Numbered from the stretch's first letter, positions 49,301 through 59,829 are shown. The stretch is 64,000 nt of DNA from Nymphalis io (GCF_905147045.1 NC_065889.1:8437001-8501000); one strand, 5' to 3'. The notes: generated by a model not told the origin, from the letters alone. A program made the numbers and translations.

Positions 49301-52300
49301 AGTTCTAAATGCACTTGATATAGCCTCAGTTCCCCGGCGTGGGGCGACGGTGCCACTCCGCACGAGCACCCTAATTTCGCGTCCCTGACACAAAGGTGCT
49401 TCTGCAATATCGCTAACTACATCAATAAATTCCATGTAGTTATATTATCAGGAGCCGTTTTTTTAAGATGTAGCTTATTTACCAATAATTCAATTACACA
49501 AAGAATTGTTTTACTAAAACCAATGTAATCACAAAATTTTTGAAGAGAAGCATCTGTTTGCATTGCAACAAGTTTGAACTGGTCGATTACAAGTGGCATT
49601 GAATCGAAGGTCGCATCTGAAATCTTTGGCAAAGTGTGCTAGTATCTACGCTCTTGCCTCGTGTCGCTATCATTAAACAATGTTCTTAACTCTTCAGTCA
49701 TAAATTATATTTATTACTCACCTCGCAAATCACGTTGCTATACAGCCCCGTGTACTGACACCAGACCTGTACACTGGGTAATTGTTTTCGCTTTGTACTA
49801 GCCTACAGCTACTCGTATGCAGTCTCGTAGGTGACGTTACATTAAATGTCAATGTATCATAAATTCATTGCCAATGTTTTATAGAAAGGTTCTGAGATTT
49901 ATACTGCAGCGATTTTATGACATATAAAATCGAATTTATGGAAATACGAAAGTAAAATAGCATTTAAAATTACATTTATAAAAGAGACTAAAATTTAGTT
50001 CATTTTGACATTTATGACATGCATCGTTAGGACTTGTGTTAGTCGCGATATCGGTCGGGTGTGGCTGCCGACGGCCAGCGCTGCACACAGCGTAGGGAGT
50101 GCGGCGTTGCGACATCGACAAGGCCGCGACCTAGAGCCGTTTCCGCGCGATATTTTATAAGCTCAATTTAACACTGTTTCTTCTATTATATATAATTTCC
50201 ATAATAATCGTCAGAATGCTACATGAATTTTTATCCTTTAAAATAGATAGAACACCAAATTTTCTTAACGATATAAGTTTTGAAAAGTTATAAATTAGAT
50301 TAAATTATTCTACAGTATGCTCTACTTTCTATTTACAACTATCATATTAGTATAATACAGCAATATTGAAAATAAAATTTACGATTTCAATTGAAAAAAT
50401 TTTACATGAATGTATAATTTTAATCATAATCTTTAAATATATGATATATGATTTTTTTGTTTCAGATCAATAGCGTTGTATTCGAATGCACTTGGAGAGG
50501 TTGCGGCTATATCACCAACACGTGTTCCTCCATCGAAGCGCACATCAGACAAACCCATTTAGGGTATGAAGTCATTCAATCCTGCACTTATACAGTTATT
50601 GATATATATTATCTCAGTGATAACCTTGAACTTTAAACTTCAAGTAACTAATGCATACTCGTGCATTGCATACAGGCACTAACAGTTGCCAACACAATTT
50701 GCATTTAGCAGATTGTTCTTACATAATACATTACATCTAACGTTCTGATTTAAATCAATACTTCAGTAAAATATGAATTGTATATTTCAAAAATATTTCA
50801 TCATTGTAAAAATTCGGTTTATCTGTTAATATTGTCTTTTCGTTAGTTAAGTCATGTTTATTGGATTAGATCTTAAAAAGTCAATGAAATTTTAAATGAT
50901 TCAAAATAGAATAAATATCAGATAAATAGCCATTTATGGGTGCTGCCAAAACTGAAGGTATAATATGCGATGTTGAAAGGCCGGCCCTTACTGACCCGGA
51001 AGCATCGAGGCTTCGCGACAAGGTTGCCCGCTACATGCCTAGCTCTCTCAAGCTTGTTACGCACAAGGTCACTGCGCGCCTTCTTACATAACACTGCCCT
51101 GCTGCTACAGTTTTAATACCGATAACATCTATAAGTAGTTCTTTTAATACATTCTCGACCCTGGCTTTAAAACTGGGAAAGATTTCCTTAATAACTTTTA
51201 CATCTATACTTATATTGAATACTATGTAATTACTTGATTAAGATGGCAGGCGAGATTTTATATGAATTGAATCTACAACTACTAATAATCTACTCGTTTA
51301 AAAAAATCAGTAACTATTATGACGTCTCGAATTATAAATAAGCTATTTCCAATGCTAAGGCCATTACATTTTGAATATTCATCTGTCATTCTGCTTAAGC
51401 ACGTGTGGTATGGATTAAAAAAAATGGAATTATATAATTTATATTGACATGTTAGTTTTTCGTGTGTTTCCAATTGCTATTTTTAATTAACTAATATTCA
51501 TTTTAGGCCAAAGAAAGAAGGCGAGAGCGATCATGAAGAAGAATTTTACTACAATGAAGTGGCTGCACCCGCACCGCCGCCCACACTCTCCCACCGAGAC
51601 ATGTGCCGGCCGCCACACGAAGATCCCGACTACCAGCGACAGCTCGTCGGATCCTACAGGTGCGCCCACTACATCAAGACCTTAGCCCATTTTTAACATG
51701 CCATGAATACAAATAGAGCTAAATTACTGTTCTTTGTCTGTACGAAAGGTTATCTAGACTTTAGAATATAATAATCTTTTTTTATTATTATGCCCAAAGC
51801 GATTTATACAATACTAAACCTATACGCAAAAAACAAATAACATATAATGGTTAATATGTTATTATAAAAACAATCTTGTTTTAGGCAAGGACTATTGTCA
51901 ACGATGCAGAACGGATCAGCGAGACCCATAAGCATTCCTGTAACGCATTCCTGGTCAAGCTCACACTCACCGGTAAGTGTGTAGTAAAAATAGTGTATAT
52001 ATAAAAAATCATTTTTCATAATGTAGTATCGGTATATAAAGCAAAATATTTGTAACAGCCCATATATTTAATGTGTGGTAATATTTCATCTGCCACATGC
52101 AGGTGTTTCCTTCAACGCGGCGCATAAGATGAATTATAAACACAAATTACGTGCTTTATCCGCTAGACGAGACGGTCTATAAAACACGTAATCTTATAGA
52201 TGATTCGATGATTATAAATATCGACATTTATAATCGAATAATATTTCAGAAACACTTAAAGATCTCCGGAGTTAGCAGCTCACCAGGCAGCCCTGGCAGA

Positions 52301-52411
52301 CGTCCTCGCTCGGACAACAAAAAGTGCCGCAAGGTTTACGGTATGGACCAACGTGACCTCTGGTGTACTCAATGCAAATGGAAGAAAGCGTGTACACGCT
52401 TTGGCGATTAG
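13019..52411 (+). CDS. Glut4EF: Glut4EF-type zinc finger / C-clamp transcription factor (ZNF704/ZNF395/SLC2A4RG family), eight coding exons
   Basis: A nuclear DNA-binding regulator homologous to Drosophila Glut4EF and vertebrate SLC2A4RG, ZNF395 and ZNF704. Coding exons: 13019-13393, 24772-24938, 32975-33102, 34505-34662, 50466-50563, 51507-51659, 51885-51972, 52250-52411. All introns are GT-AG and the phases match, giving 1329 nt and 442 residues. Residues 1-125 form an insect-conserved N-terminal domain of unknown function. Residues 182-187 (SRKRGP) look like a nuclear localisation signal, followed by the family motif AALVLMSLSCSP (207-218), part of which resembles an export signal. A Ser/Pro-rich stretch with DEGIAMDYE comes next. 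One C2H2 finger has C284, C289, H302 and H307. DHEEEFYY precedes a C-terminal C-clamp (C415, C428, C431, C437; spacing 12-2-5, as in TCF/Pangolin). The length suits the family (about 400-500). Start and stop are clear; alternative first exons are possible. Confidence 0.95.
13690..13900. promoter_or_regulatory. GC-rich islet just downstream of Glut4EF exon 1
   Basis: A CpG-rich stretch 300 bp after exon 1, ending with the palindrome CGCCGGCCGGCG at 13870-13881. It could be a promoter-proximal enhancer or a second start region. Base composition and motif are the only evidence. Confidence 0.35.
19459..20015. promoter_or_regulatory. Group of CRE/ATF-like TGACGTC sites in intron 1
   Basis: TGACGTCA at 19927-19934 and 20008-20015, and TGACGTCG at 19459-19466 and 19973-19980, three of them within 90 bp around a GC-rich islet. 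TGACGTCA is the CREB/ATF consensus. A further TGACGTCA is at 24477-24484 and TGACGTCG at 15116-15123. Confidence 0.4.
24772..24938 (+). CDS. Glut4EF: Glut4EF coding exon 2
   Basis: 167 nt after TTTTGTTTTAG, donor GTAACT. Residues 126-181: VPIELRKRLEEIRLLESRKS, a charged, probably helical segment, then RLADVDTDFARLADMAGDRR. It ends in phase 2 (Gly split with exon 3). Confidence 0.92.
24939..32974 (+). other. Glut4EF intron 2
   Basis: An 8-kb intron (GTAACT...TTGCAG). It contains a family C SINE at 31790-32160 and GC-rich islets at about 25800-25975 and 29520-29600. The rest is AT-rich with nothing I can name. Confidence 0.8.
31790..32160 (+). repeat. tRNA-derived SINE, family C, near full length
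   Basis: A tRNA-like head (31793-31866) carries A-box TGGTCTTGTGGC (31801-31812) and B-box GGTTCAATTCC (31844-31854). It is followed by a long unrelated body ('cctcggaaagcacgtaaagc', 'cgcctgaactctccggtcgt', 'ctcttgagattggccgccgt') and a short ATT-repeat tail. Matching copies lie at 63178-63490 and, degraded, at 54893-55075. The head is not a functional tRNA because the stems do not pair properly and the SINE body is attached. Confidence 0.8.
32975..33102 (+). CDS. Glut4EF: Glut4EF coding exon 3 (NLS-like and family signature)
   Basis: 128 nt after TTCTTTTGCAG, donor GTAAGT. It encodes SRKRGPSSS and the signature AALVLMSLSCSPNSPRP shared with ZNF395/ZNF704. This signature was one of the decisive matches for the family. 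Confidence 0.94.
33103..34504 (+). other. Glut4EF intron 3
   Basis: A 1.4-kb intron (GTAAGT...TAACAG), AT-rich, with the triple GTCTAGAC cluster at 33638-33668. Confidence 0.85.
33638..33668. promoter_or_regulatory. Three palindromic GTCTAGAC (Smad-binding type) sites
   Basis: GTCTAGAC occurs at 33638-33645, 33650-33657 and 33661-33668. Start-to-start spacing is 12 and 11 bp, about one helical turn, so the three sites lie on nearly the same DNA face. GTCTAGAC is the known palindromic Smad-binding element. Function is inferred. Confidence 0.45.
34505..34662 (+). CDS. Glut4EF: Glut4EF coding exon 4 (Ser/Pro-rich)
   Basis: 158 nt after TTGTAACAG, donor GTACGT, ending in phase 0. It encodes a Ser/Gly/Pro-rich stretch with SGTPSPPPVSSSFSDEGIAM, then DYEDIHPRKKR, a basic end that may add to nuclear import. 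The vertebrate relatives have the same SGTPSPP and DEGI elements. Confidence 0.93.
36930..37110 (-). repeat. Degraded tRNA-derived SINE, family A
   Basis: Heavily diverged: 'tgttctgctggtcaaggc', 'tttccacttttgga' and 'gagcactagatgaatttt' keep the order seen in 4525-4825. It directly abuts the younger family B copy at 37111. Confidence 0.45.
37111..37414 (+). repeat. SINE-like repeat, family B, best-preserved copy
   Basis: The fullest copy in the window: 'actggtggtagggctttgtg', 'aggtaccacccactcatcag', 'ttgttgtgttccggtttgaa', 'gaccacttaccatcaggtgg', 'catatgctcgtccacc', then 'ttcctattctata' and a poly(A) run. I see no clear A/B boxes at its start, so it may be 5'-truncated or derive from the 3' end of a LINE. 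Confidence 0.8.
39806..39955 (-). repeat. SINE-like repeat, family B, 3' fragment
   Basis: 'gagcgcatgggccacctgat', 'gttaaccattgcttac' and 'aatgcgccaccaacctgggg' match the 3' half of family B in reverse. It stops at 'ttgtgcctg'. Confidence 0.72.
40032..40081 (+). repeat. Short tandem duplication
   Basis: The 19-bp word AAAGGTACAAGGAAGTCAC occurs at 40032-40050 and 40063-40081, a 31-bp period with a related spacer ('gacaagggtac'). It looks like local slippage or duplication. Confidence 0.75.
44340..44377. repeat. 38-nt perfect palindrome
   Basis: CTTTTACTCGTATTAGAAT followed by its exact reverse complement, with no spacer. It lies in intron 4. Confidence 0.9.
44542..44624. repeat. Interleaved inverted repeats (possible folded RNA)
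   Basis: Three perfect complementary pairs occur in 83 nt: 44542-44548 with 44618-44624 (7 bp), 44562-44572 with 44597-44607 (11 bp), and 44583-44591 with 44607-44615 (9 bp). The last two interleave, so they could form a pseudoknot or two alternative hairpins. No gene function is known to me. Confidence 0.55.
47971..48034. repeat. 64-nt perfect palindrome
   Basis: AGCTTCAAGTAAAGTGATTG plus TAAATATATATA, followed at once by the exact reverse complement; the centre is an (AT)n run. It lies in Glut4EF intron 4. Confidence 0.95.
50466..50563 (+). CDS. Glut4EF: Glut4EF coding exon 5 (C2H2 zinc finger)
   Basis: 98 nt after TTTTTTTGTTTCAG, donor GTATGA. The finger reads FECTWRGCGYITNTCSSIEA then HIRQTHLG, a C-x4-C-x12-H-x4-H arrangement, and fills almost the whole exon. 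The reading continues past the donor only as intron. Confidence 0.95.
50564..51506 (+). other. Glut4EF intron 5
   Basis: A 943-bp intron (GTATGA...TTTTAG). A GC-rich piece near 50975-51080 reads as a possible protein fragment for a few dozen codons on either strand, but I found no splice sites that would include it in frame. Otherwise AT-rich. Confidence 0.75.
51507..51659 (+). CDS. Glut4EF: Glut4EF coding exon 6
   Basis: 153 nt after AATATTCATTTTAG, donor GTGCGC. It encodes an acidic tract (SDHEEEFYYNE, shared with the family), a Pro/Ala stretch, and RPPHEDPDYQRQLVGSYR. Confidence 0.93.
51885..51972 (+). CDS. Glut4EF: Glut4EF coding exon 7
   Basis: 88 nt after AATCTTGTTTTAG, donor GTAAGT, phase 0 at its end. 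It encodes QGLLSTMQNGSARPISIPVT then HSWSSSHSP, a Ser-rich linker leading to the C-clamp exon. Confidence 0.9.
52053..52170 (-). repeat. Degraded tRNA-derived SINE, family A, in Glut4EF intron 7
   Basis: 'gtaacagccc', 'ccacatgcaggtgtttcctt' and 'agatgaattataaacacaaa' match family A in order. The copy lies 80 bp upstream of the C-clamp exon. Confidence 0.6.
52250..52411 (+). CDS. Glut4EF: Glut4EF coding exon 8 (C-clamp) and stop
   Basis: 162 nt after AATATTTCAG, ending TAG (52409-52411). A basic Ser/Gly/Pro segment leads into the C-clamp KKCRKVYGMDQRDLWCTQCK then WKKACTRFGD. The four cysteines keep the C-x12-C-x2-C-x5-C spacing of TCF C-clamps and of HDBP-type proteins, where this element contacts GC-rich DNA. 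Confidence 0.96.
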   Translation, partial: KHLKISGVSSSPGSPGRRPRSDNKKCRKVYGMDQRDLWCTQCKWKKACTRFGD

Positions 52412-54892
52412 CGTTTGCGCCGCTCGCTCGCCTCTACGCGTGCTATGATGACAAACTAACGTTTGTGTCGTGAAAGGTTCCAAACGTTTCATTACAAAAT
52501 AAGCAACATTCACTGCCTCGGAGTCGTATGAAGATATTAAGTATTTCTCATGGGTGAGACTATTCCGTGTGCGGGACGTGATGATATAGACTAAGCAAAG
52601 GAAATATATTGAGTTTTTTATTTAATATAAACTTATACGGAGTAAATATATTATAATGTTTAAGGGAGACATATTTTTTCTCGAAGAATGTGACTCGTAT
52701 TTTGACTGCAAAATAAATGGACATTGCCCACGTATTTTTGTAGCGCAGTAGATTTGCCTTTACTGCGACACGCATACGAAATCTGTGTGTTGCTCTCGGT
52801 CGGAGACTGTGAATATTAGGTTTAAGGATATAGTTAAGGTTAGACTGAAATAATGCATAGCAGTGTGAAAACCATTGTTATATCAAACGAACGTGTCTTA
52901 TATTTTTAAGTTAAAATTATCTCTGTTTACTAATCGACTTTAACTTATTTATATTGATATTGGACCAAAACACGAAATAGTGTCATTAAAAAATCCTTAA
53001 TGAAAAAATAAGATACAATAATACATTTCAATACATATTCTTATATCCATTTTTAAACCCATTTGAGAATGATATTTTCTATTAACTAAATAAAATGAAC
53101 CATCTAACACTACTTCAAACACGAAGCGTTTATCCATAAAATGAGCAATAAGAATTTATTGAGGGTTTCGTAAGTGAATTATCAAGTATAACAGTGAAGT
53201 CAGTGAATCCGTCCACGTCTTCAAAAGTGCTTTTGTTAAGTACCTTCAGCCTACAGTCAGGGAGTAACAATGTTTTCACGCTGCTTTCGCTCTTACTGCG
53301 CAGCCATGCGCTATACTAAGTCGACTCGGTTAAAAAGCATTCCAGTCGCAATAAACTTCAGTGATGGTTATCACTAATTATATGTTTTGACTGAATTAAT
53401 ATAAAATAATGAATAAAACATATAGTAATATGAACTAGCGCCGTAAGTTATCTCAGATTCGACTAAAAGACTACACAAATTTAGAGTTAAATTTTTATGA
53501 ACATATCTGTATCGTATATATTGTTGGTCCTATCTGAACAAGGAGACAATACTCAATGTGTCCTGAGTGCGCGTGCGCCGTTTATCTGCGCTATCATTGC
53601 CGGTGTTACGATCTGTGAATGCAGGTTATGTATGTAAAATACTGCATACCTATGTCTAGGCTATGACAATTTGAAAAGTGTTTAAACGAGAGGGTGACTT
53701 CACTCAGGTGAAGTTCAATATCGTGATTGTCTACGCAACTAACGAGAAACAGAACAAGAAGTTGTGATACCTATACAATGTTGTATTCTAAGTTAAATCA
53801 TAAATACCAACTAAAAGCAATGACGCCCCGTAACGTGTACGCATATTTTATAAAAAAAATATATCGAAAATGGCTAAATCGCTGCTCCAGAGCATGATCG
53901 AAAAAAAAAAAATGATATCAGATTTCAGATCACTCGGAGTTCCATCTCGAAGACAAAAAATGTGATAAAATAAGAAAACAAGACAAGATAAGTAAGTAAA
54001 GGCGATTGCGAGATGCAATATTATTTGTTAAGTATTATTATATAATTATATTTGTAAATAGATATTGAGAATTATATTTAATATATTCTATAAATTATAA
54101 GTAATTTTCGGATATGTACATAAATTAAAGTGATATTGCTGTTTACTGTTACTTAATGTGATCGTGAAGCTGAATATTTTGTACGAAATAGTTATCACTT
54201 TATATTGTTCTTTAACATAACAGATCATAATTACTATAGGTATCTATTAATATCGTAACATAAACATTATAGCGCGGTATTTCAAAGTCCCATTGCAAAT
54301 AAAACCTAAAATTTAAATGGTGTGAAAACTATAAGGTTAACATCATTGCGAGAATAGATTCGTTTGTGCCAATTAATAACATTATTAGTTCAAATGTTTA
54401 TTGTGAAAGATTTTATATCCATTAGGATTCTGAAATGGCTATTTTTCGTAACCTTACAGACTTTAATCGAAATATTTTCTCTTGACGATATAAAATATAA
54501 ACTATTTATATCACAAATTATTTCATAATAATACCTACAGAGATTTTTAAATTTAAAAAAGTATACATATCGCATTGCTTTATAAATTCAGATCTGAATT
54601 AATTGCAAAGAATAAACACAAAGTCAAATGCTAAGCTACTGAAATTTATTGATTATAATTTGATTATAATGTAGTACACTTAAAAATAGTTTTTATTACA
54701 ATTCTAATCGCAGCAGGATACTATTTATAATACACAAAAAAAATCTAAAACTTTCTTTTAATAAAATTTACGGAAATTTTCTGTAAAATATACATATTTA
54801 CAAATTTGCAGTCGCTAATTATGTATAATAAAATGCTTATTTTTTTCACATTAGGTACATTATCACTCTACTAATCAATATAATATAAACCT

Positions 54893-55075
54893 TACTGCCT
54901 GTTTTACCTCGTGGCTAGCGTATAAGGCTAATTGGTCTGACGCCTGAACTCTTTTAGGGAAGTATTAGAAAGCACTCATGTTAGTTTGCGCAAACACTTG
55001 ATCGCTACAATAATATGTCATGTCCATTGGCCGATGTGTGACATCAGCAATCATCATCAATAAAAACATCCTTAG
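54893..55075 (+). repeat. Degraded SINE, family C
   Basis: 'acctcgtggctagcgtataa', 'gacgcctgaactctttt', 'agaaagcactcatgttag' and 'ttgcgcaaacacttg' resemble the body of 31790-32160 with gaps. It ends in an ATC-type repeat. Confidence 0.5.
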
Positions 55076-58000
55076 CAAAACAATTCCTGTGTCAAATACA
55101 AATTCGTTAAAACTAGATACAAAAGATCGACCATGTGTGCAAAACCGTCCTTGTCAATGAAAAGAACCTAAAACGTAGAAGGCAATCCGTCTATTTATCA
55201 TTAAACTAATCCATAACTAAATCTCAACTCAGCTCAGACGCGCACCACCATTTAAGAAATTACAAATCGGTCTTGGATAATACGTTAAATTGCCTGAATA
55301 ATTCACTTTGCACAATTCCGTTTTTTCTTGCCAATCCTAAACTTCAAAAACAAAAAGTAAAAACGTAATACGTATAAATATATAGTAATTTTTAACTTTG
55401 TTCAACTTTTCTTGCATTGTAACATATATATAAACAAGGTGTACCTGCATATATTACCAAATACATATATTATGTATAATAGTAATTCATTGCAATAATG
55501 GTTGTGATAATAAATCATCTAAATGTCGTTGTTAGCAATGACATCAGAATTTTAATTTGACGAAACTCCGCGCTCATGAAACCAAATGATCACTTTAGAA
55601 TAAGGCAACAACTCAGCTAGCGATTTGACAACTGCCATATTGTAAGGATATAGTTGTAATTGCGTTTTAAGTGTAATAATAATTATTATTAATGATATTT
55701 TAAGTTGAAGTCATAATGTAGTATTTAATAATTTTAAGTACAATGAAATTGAATTACCTACAAAGAGGTAAATTCATTTTACTGATACTAAATTTTAACG
55801 AAATAATCAAGAGTTTCCACAAATCACGCCTTTTTTTAAATTCTTTTGTATTTGTTGATCCAAATTTGCTCTTGCATTTTACTCAACATTTGTATCAGAA
55901 CTCTTATTTATCGAATCTTATTTACCTTCTTTTTCGAATACAGTGATGATCGGCATAACTCATAGAAAGGCTACTAGATTAAAAAACTATACATACTTAA
56001 GTGATTTTAATTTTTCATAATATATAGTTCTAATCTCCAACTTTATCAAAAATTTATTTAACAAATAATTATTTAAAATCCCTACACCAAGTGGTGCTGA
56101 ATATAATTGCTTGGTTATTTAAAATGCAGATCTCAATTTATTTTGAAGCTATTAGACGTATGTACATAAAATATATATTAGTTCTATTTTGTTTCTAAAT
56201 AAATAAGAAAAGTATTTTTAATTAATTTAGATAAAGACAATTTTATTTTATTTTCTAAGCTATGTGTAAATAAATTTACGTACCTATTAATTTATTTAGC
56301 CAAAATTTTGCTCAATATTGTATACACTCAACACCAAAGTCATAATAATAAAAAAAATACTTATACTATCACGTCAGTACAAAGAACGCATAATTACACT
56401 GAAATGTTATCCCGTTTCGATACTTCACGTCATGTGTTAACAAGTTGTTTTGTATAATAAAACATGATACACGCTGATACAGAAATCTAGTAAAACAAGT
56501 AGCGGCGATAATAGTAGGTAAATAAAATTATTCATCACAGAAAGTAGCGTGTAAAGTGTAGGACTCTCCTACACTAAATATTCTTATTTCAGTGTTAGGG
56601 TGACGAGCCCTAGTCCCATCTAAGTCTATATTTCGTAATGTTTTAGCTTTGAACTGGATTGCGTGTCTATGGTTTTTTATTACATAAAAGAGTGTATTTA
56701 AATTATTTCTAAGTAAATTAATTTTGTTTACGATGTGCTAAGAAGTATATTTATCACTTGATTTTGCATCCGTCTATATTAAACAATTTTAGTTTAAGTT
56801 ATAGATAATTATTATTTTATTACAATTGTAAATCCAATATTGTACTTAGCGTATTACCTTTTTATCAAATACAAAATGAGATGTATTTACAAATTTGCTA
56901 CAAATTTCGATATGGTTTTGTCCGTTTTATAGTATATAACATGGACATAGTAATTTCCGAATATTGCGAGCCTGAATTTTGGTCCTATCATTAACATTTA
57001 AAACAACTCCTAAAAACCATTATCCATTTATTTTATATTTCATGTTTTGTAATCCTGTATGCCATTGCTAAAATAATCTCAAGTTTATAAAATGGTTTAT
57101 CTTTTCAATTTACAGTATAAATATTTCTGACTATATTCTTGTCCTTATCAGTGTTCTAACGTACCTTTATATTGACGGGAGTAAGTTTAGCAATATAATT
57201 CGCCATTTTAGAATAGCTAATTGAATTACATTGTATAAATAGAAAGTGTGGATAAACTGTTTATGGTACCGGTCTCAATTAATTGTGTTTTAACTGTATA
57301 CCGAAATTATTATGATAATAAAACCTACTTAAATAGGTTATGTAGGTTGCATATTATATGGAATTATGGCAATATTATTTCATTTCACCCTTTGCTATAA
57401 ATATGTAGTTATTTTATAATGATTTAGTTATAATTATATCCAACTTACATGTATGTGTAGATTTAAATATAAAAATGCTTATGTATATTTCAAAAACACC
57501 AATATAAATAAAATTTTATGTGGGCAATAAAATTTTACGAAAATATGTCTCCTGAGAAGTTCATACTGTAAGAAGCACTTTGTGTAAAAAATGTATTTGG
57601 ACATGAGGACCATGCGCATTAGTTAATTTAACGGCAGACCATATTATTGGTAAAAAGTTTCTATAAAACTATGATAACTACTGTTTCTCTATACTAAGAC
57701 TATGCGATGGTGTTCTGCCATTCCAGCATGATATTAAAGGGATTTATTTGTTGAATATTTGTTTATATATCGTTGTGTTTAATTTATTTGGATTACTGTA
57801 CTTTTCGATCACTAGTAACAACAGGTTCATCGTTTAGATTTAGTTCATTGCCTCTGACTTGGTGATATGCACATTTCTCTCAATGCTAGCATATCGTCGA
57901 CACATCGGTTTCATGGTTACCATTAGTTTTAAGAATAATGTTATGATCAATCAAAGGGTATTGTTTGATGTTATACTTCGTACGGATATGTAGGCATATT

Positions 58001-59198
58001 TCCACGTTGTCAATATCACAGCAGTTTTTACCGATACTGTCAGCTTATATATATCTAGATTAATATATTTTTGATTATTTATCAATTGCGCATATAATTC
58101 AATAATACGCAAATATATTTTTAATTATCATGTAACACATAAAATTAAAGGGAATAAGGAAAGGTAGAAACTAGCTGGCAGTTGATCTACTGTGATATTA
58201 ATAATTCTATTTATTAATCTTCTAGATTATTATTTATAACTTAATGTTGAATGTGAGCGTGTATATTTACAGAGATCGTGTTAGTGTAAGGCAATGTTAT
58301 TTTATACTGTACCTAATGCGAAAGGTCCAGAATGTGTTCCAAATTATTGATTTTAGAATTATAGATATTATATTGAAATGTTTTTGTTAATAATTCTTAA
58401 TTAAATTGTTTATGAAGTTTCGTATAAATATTGTAATAAACACAATAAGAAGCGTAAATATTATGATTGTGTACATCACATATATAAACGTTTTGTAAAC
58501 TTATCAAATAGTGCGCTCAGAGCTCTCTATAAAACTAAAATAAATTCAAATGTTATTTTGTTTAATTGTTATGTGTGTTCCATCTGCATCACTTGACTGT
58601 GAGATATTAGCTACCTACTCATGAAAACGAATGTAACGCAGTTAAAAAGGAAATTTAATGGAAGTGTTAATCTTCCTCAAATAGACTAATTTGTCTAAAT
58701 TATTATACCTCAATTAATTTTAGAATAAATTTATGTCTTGAAAAAATATATAACAGTTATTAGTACCTCTGTAGCATTATTTCGCAATCCTGCTTTCAGA
58801 TATCTTAAGTATCTGCGTCTATATATTTTTCAATACCTTGACATAAATCTTTCATGTCGATTACCTACTTCTGCGATTGAATATATTGTATGGAACAACT
58901 CTCGACCTTATATTTATTTGATCATGTTAATAATTGATATAAATTTACAAATATAAAATTTAGATTAAATAAAATTGTTTTAATATTTCCCTTGATCAAA
59001 TCCATAATATACATAACATACTTTTAAAAAATGTTTTCGTCCTAAATACATGTTAGGAACTACTTAAATGAAAGCATATCATAAAAACTCCAGAAGTTAA
59101 CTTTACTAGCAGCCATTGAACAGTTCCGCCATCCATTTTCTGGCATAATCACCATACTTGCTGGATGATTTAAAATGATTGCGTTGTTGCAGTGCTTG

Positions 59199-59395
59199 CG
59201 ACTTTTTTTTGAAAATAAGTATGCGCTCCGACAAATAGGCCCCCTGATGGTAAATGATCACCATCGCCCATAGGCTGGTGCTTAAAGAAATAATAGCCAT
59301 CCCATAAAACGACAATGTGCTTTGGAAACTAAAATGTTGTGTCCTATACCTACTTACCCAAACGAGCATAAAGCTGTACCACCAAGTATACGCCA
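59199..59395 (-). repeat. SINE-like repeat, family B, diverged
   Basis: 'ccccctgatggtaaatgatc', 'accatcgcccatagg', 'tgtgtcctatacctacttac' and 'gtaccaccaagtatac' follow the family B order in reverse, with a T-run on the left as the tail. It sits 400 bp upstream of the Serinc start codon. Confidence 0.65.
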
Positions 59396-59793
59396 TTTAA
59401 AATGAACGAGCAGGAATAAGATAGAAAATCTAATATCGTAATGCATTCTCGCAGCGTATAGCTTGTTAAAACAATATCTATGTTTGTGTTAACAAAACAG
59501 TACATCCATTCAAACAAAAACCAACCTAGCGAGAGTGTCGTATGACTTTATTTCAAAATATAAATTATTGATTTAAATAGCAACATTAGCATCATCACAT
59601 AAACAATCTGGACGTCAATGTCAGAGTTGTCAATTTTCAGTTTCCAGTCATATTTATAAAATTGCATTCATCCAGTATCTAGTACCTACCTTCTCAAACT
59701 ATTAGTCATGATTCTTGATTTTTAACCAATTTGTTTTTAATCATTGAGTTTTAAATAAAAACTGAGTTTTAGAATTGTTGCTTCTAATTTGCA

Positions 59794-59829
59794 ATGGGTG
59801 CCGTATTAGGACTTTGTTCAGCGGCTCAG
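59794..59829 (+). CDS. Serinc: Serinc coding exon 1
   Basis: A tiny 36-nt exon, ATG to CAG before GTAAGA, encoding MGAVLGLCSAAQ. The start is fixed by the family's nearly invariant N-terminus. Confidence 0.95.

Larger units (their letters stand above)
34663..50465 (+). other. Glut4EF intron 4
   Basis: The largest intron (15.8 kb, GTACGT...TTTCAG). It holds family A and B SINEs at 36930-37414, a family B copy at 39806-39955, a 31-bp-period duplication at 40032-40081, palindromes at 44340-44377 and 47971-48034, interleaved inverted repeats at 44542-44624, and GC-rich islets at about 39220-39320, 42340-42470, 45040-45120, 49230-49390 and 50040-50160. No in-frame extra exon was found. Confidence 0.8.
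52412..59793 (+). other. Glut4EF 3' UTR and spacer to Serinc
   Basis: AT-rich DNA with several AATAAA words (for example 52712-52717, about 300 nt after the stop), so the 3' end of the mRNA cannot be fixed by eye. It includes degraded SINEs at 54893-55075 (family C) and 59199-59395 (family B). No other gene is supported. Confidence 0.6.

Noticed and set aside
50940..51110. Possible extra exon in Glut4EF intron 5 (GC-richer piece)
   Set aside because: No pair of splice sites keeps the frame between exons 5 and 6, and direct joining of 50563 to 51507 already restores a conserved family sequence.
51487..52513. Minus-strand open frames over Glut4EF exons 6-8 (51487-51669, 51804-52019, 52280-52513)
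   Set aside because: They are antisense shadows of coding exons and carry no recognisable domain.
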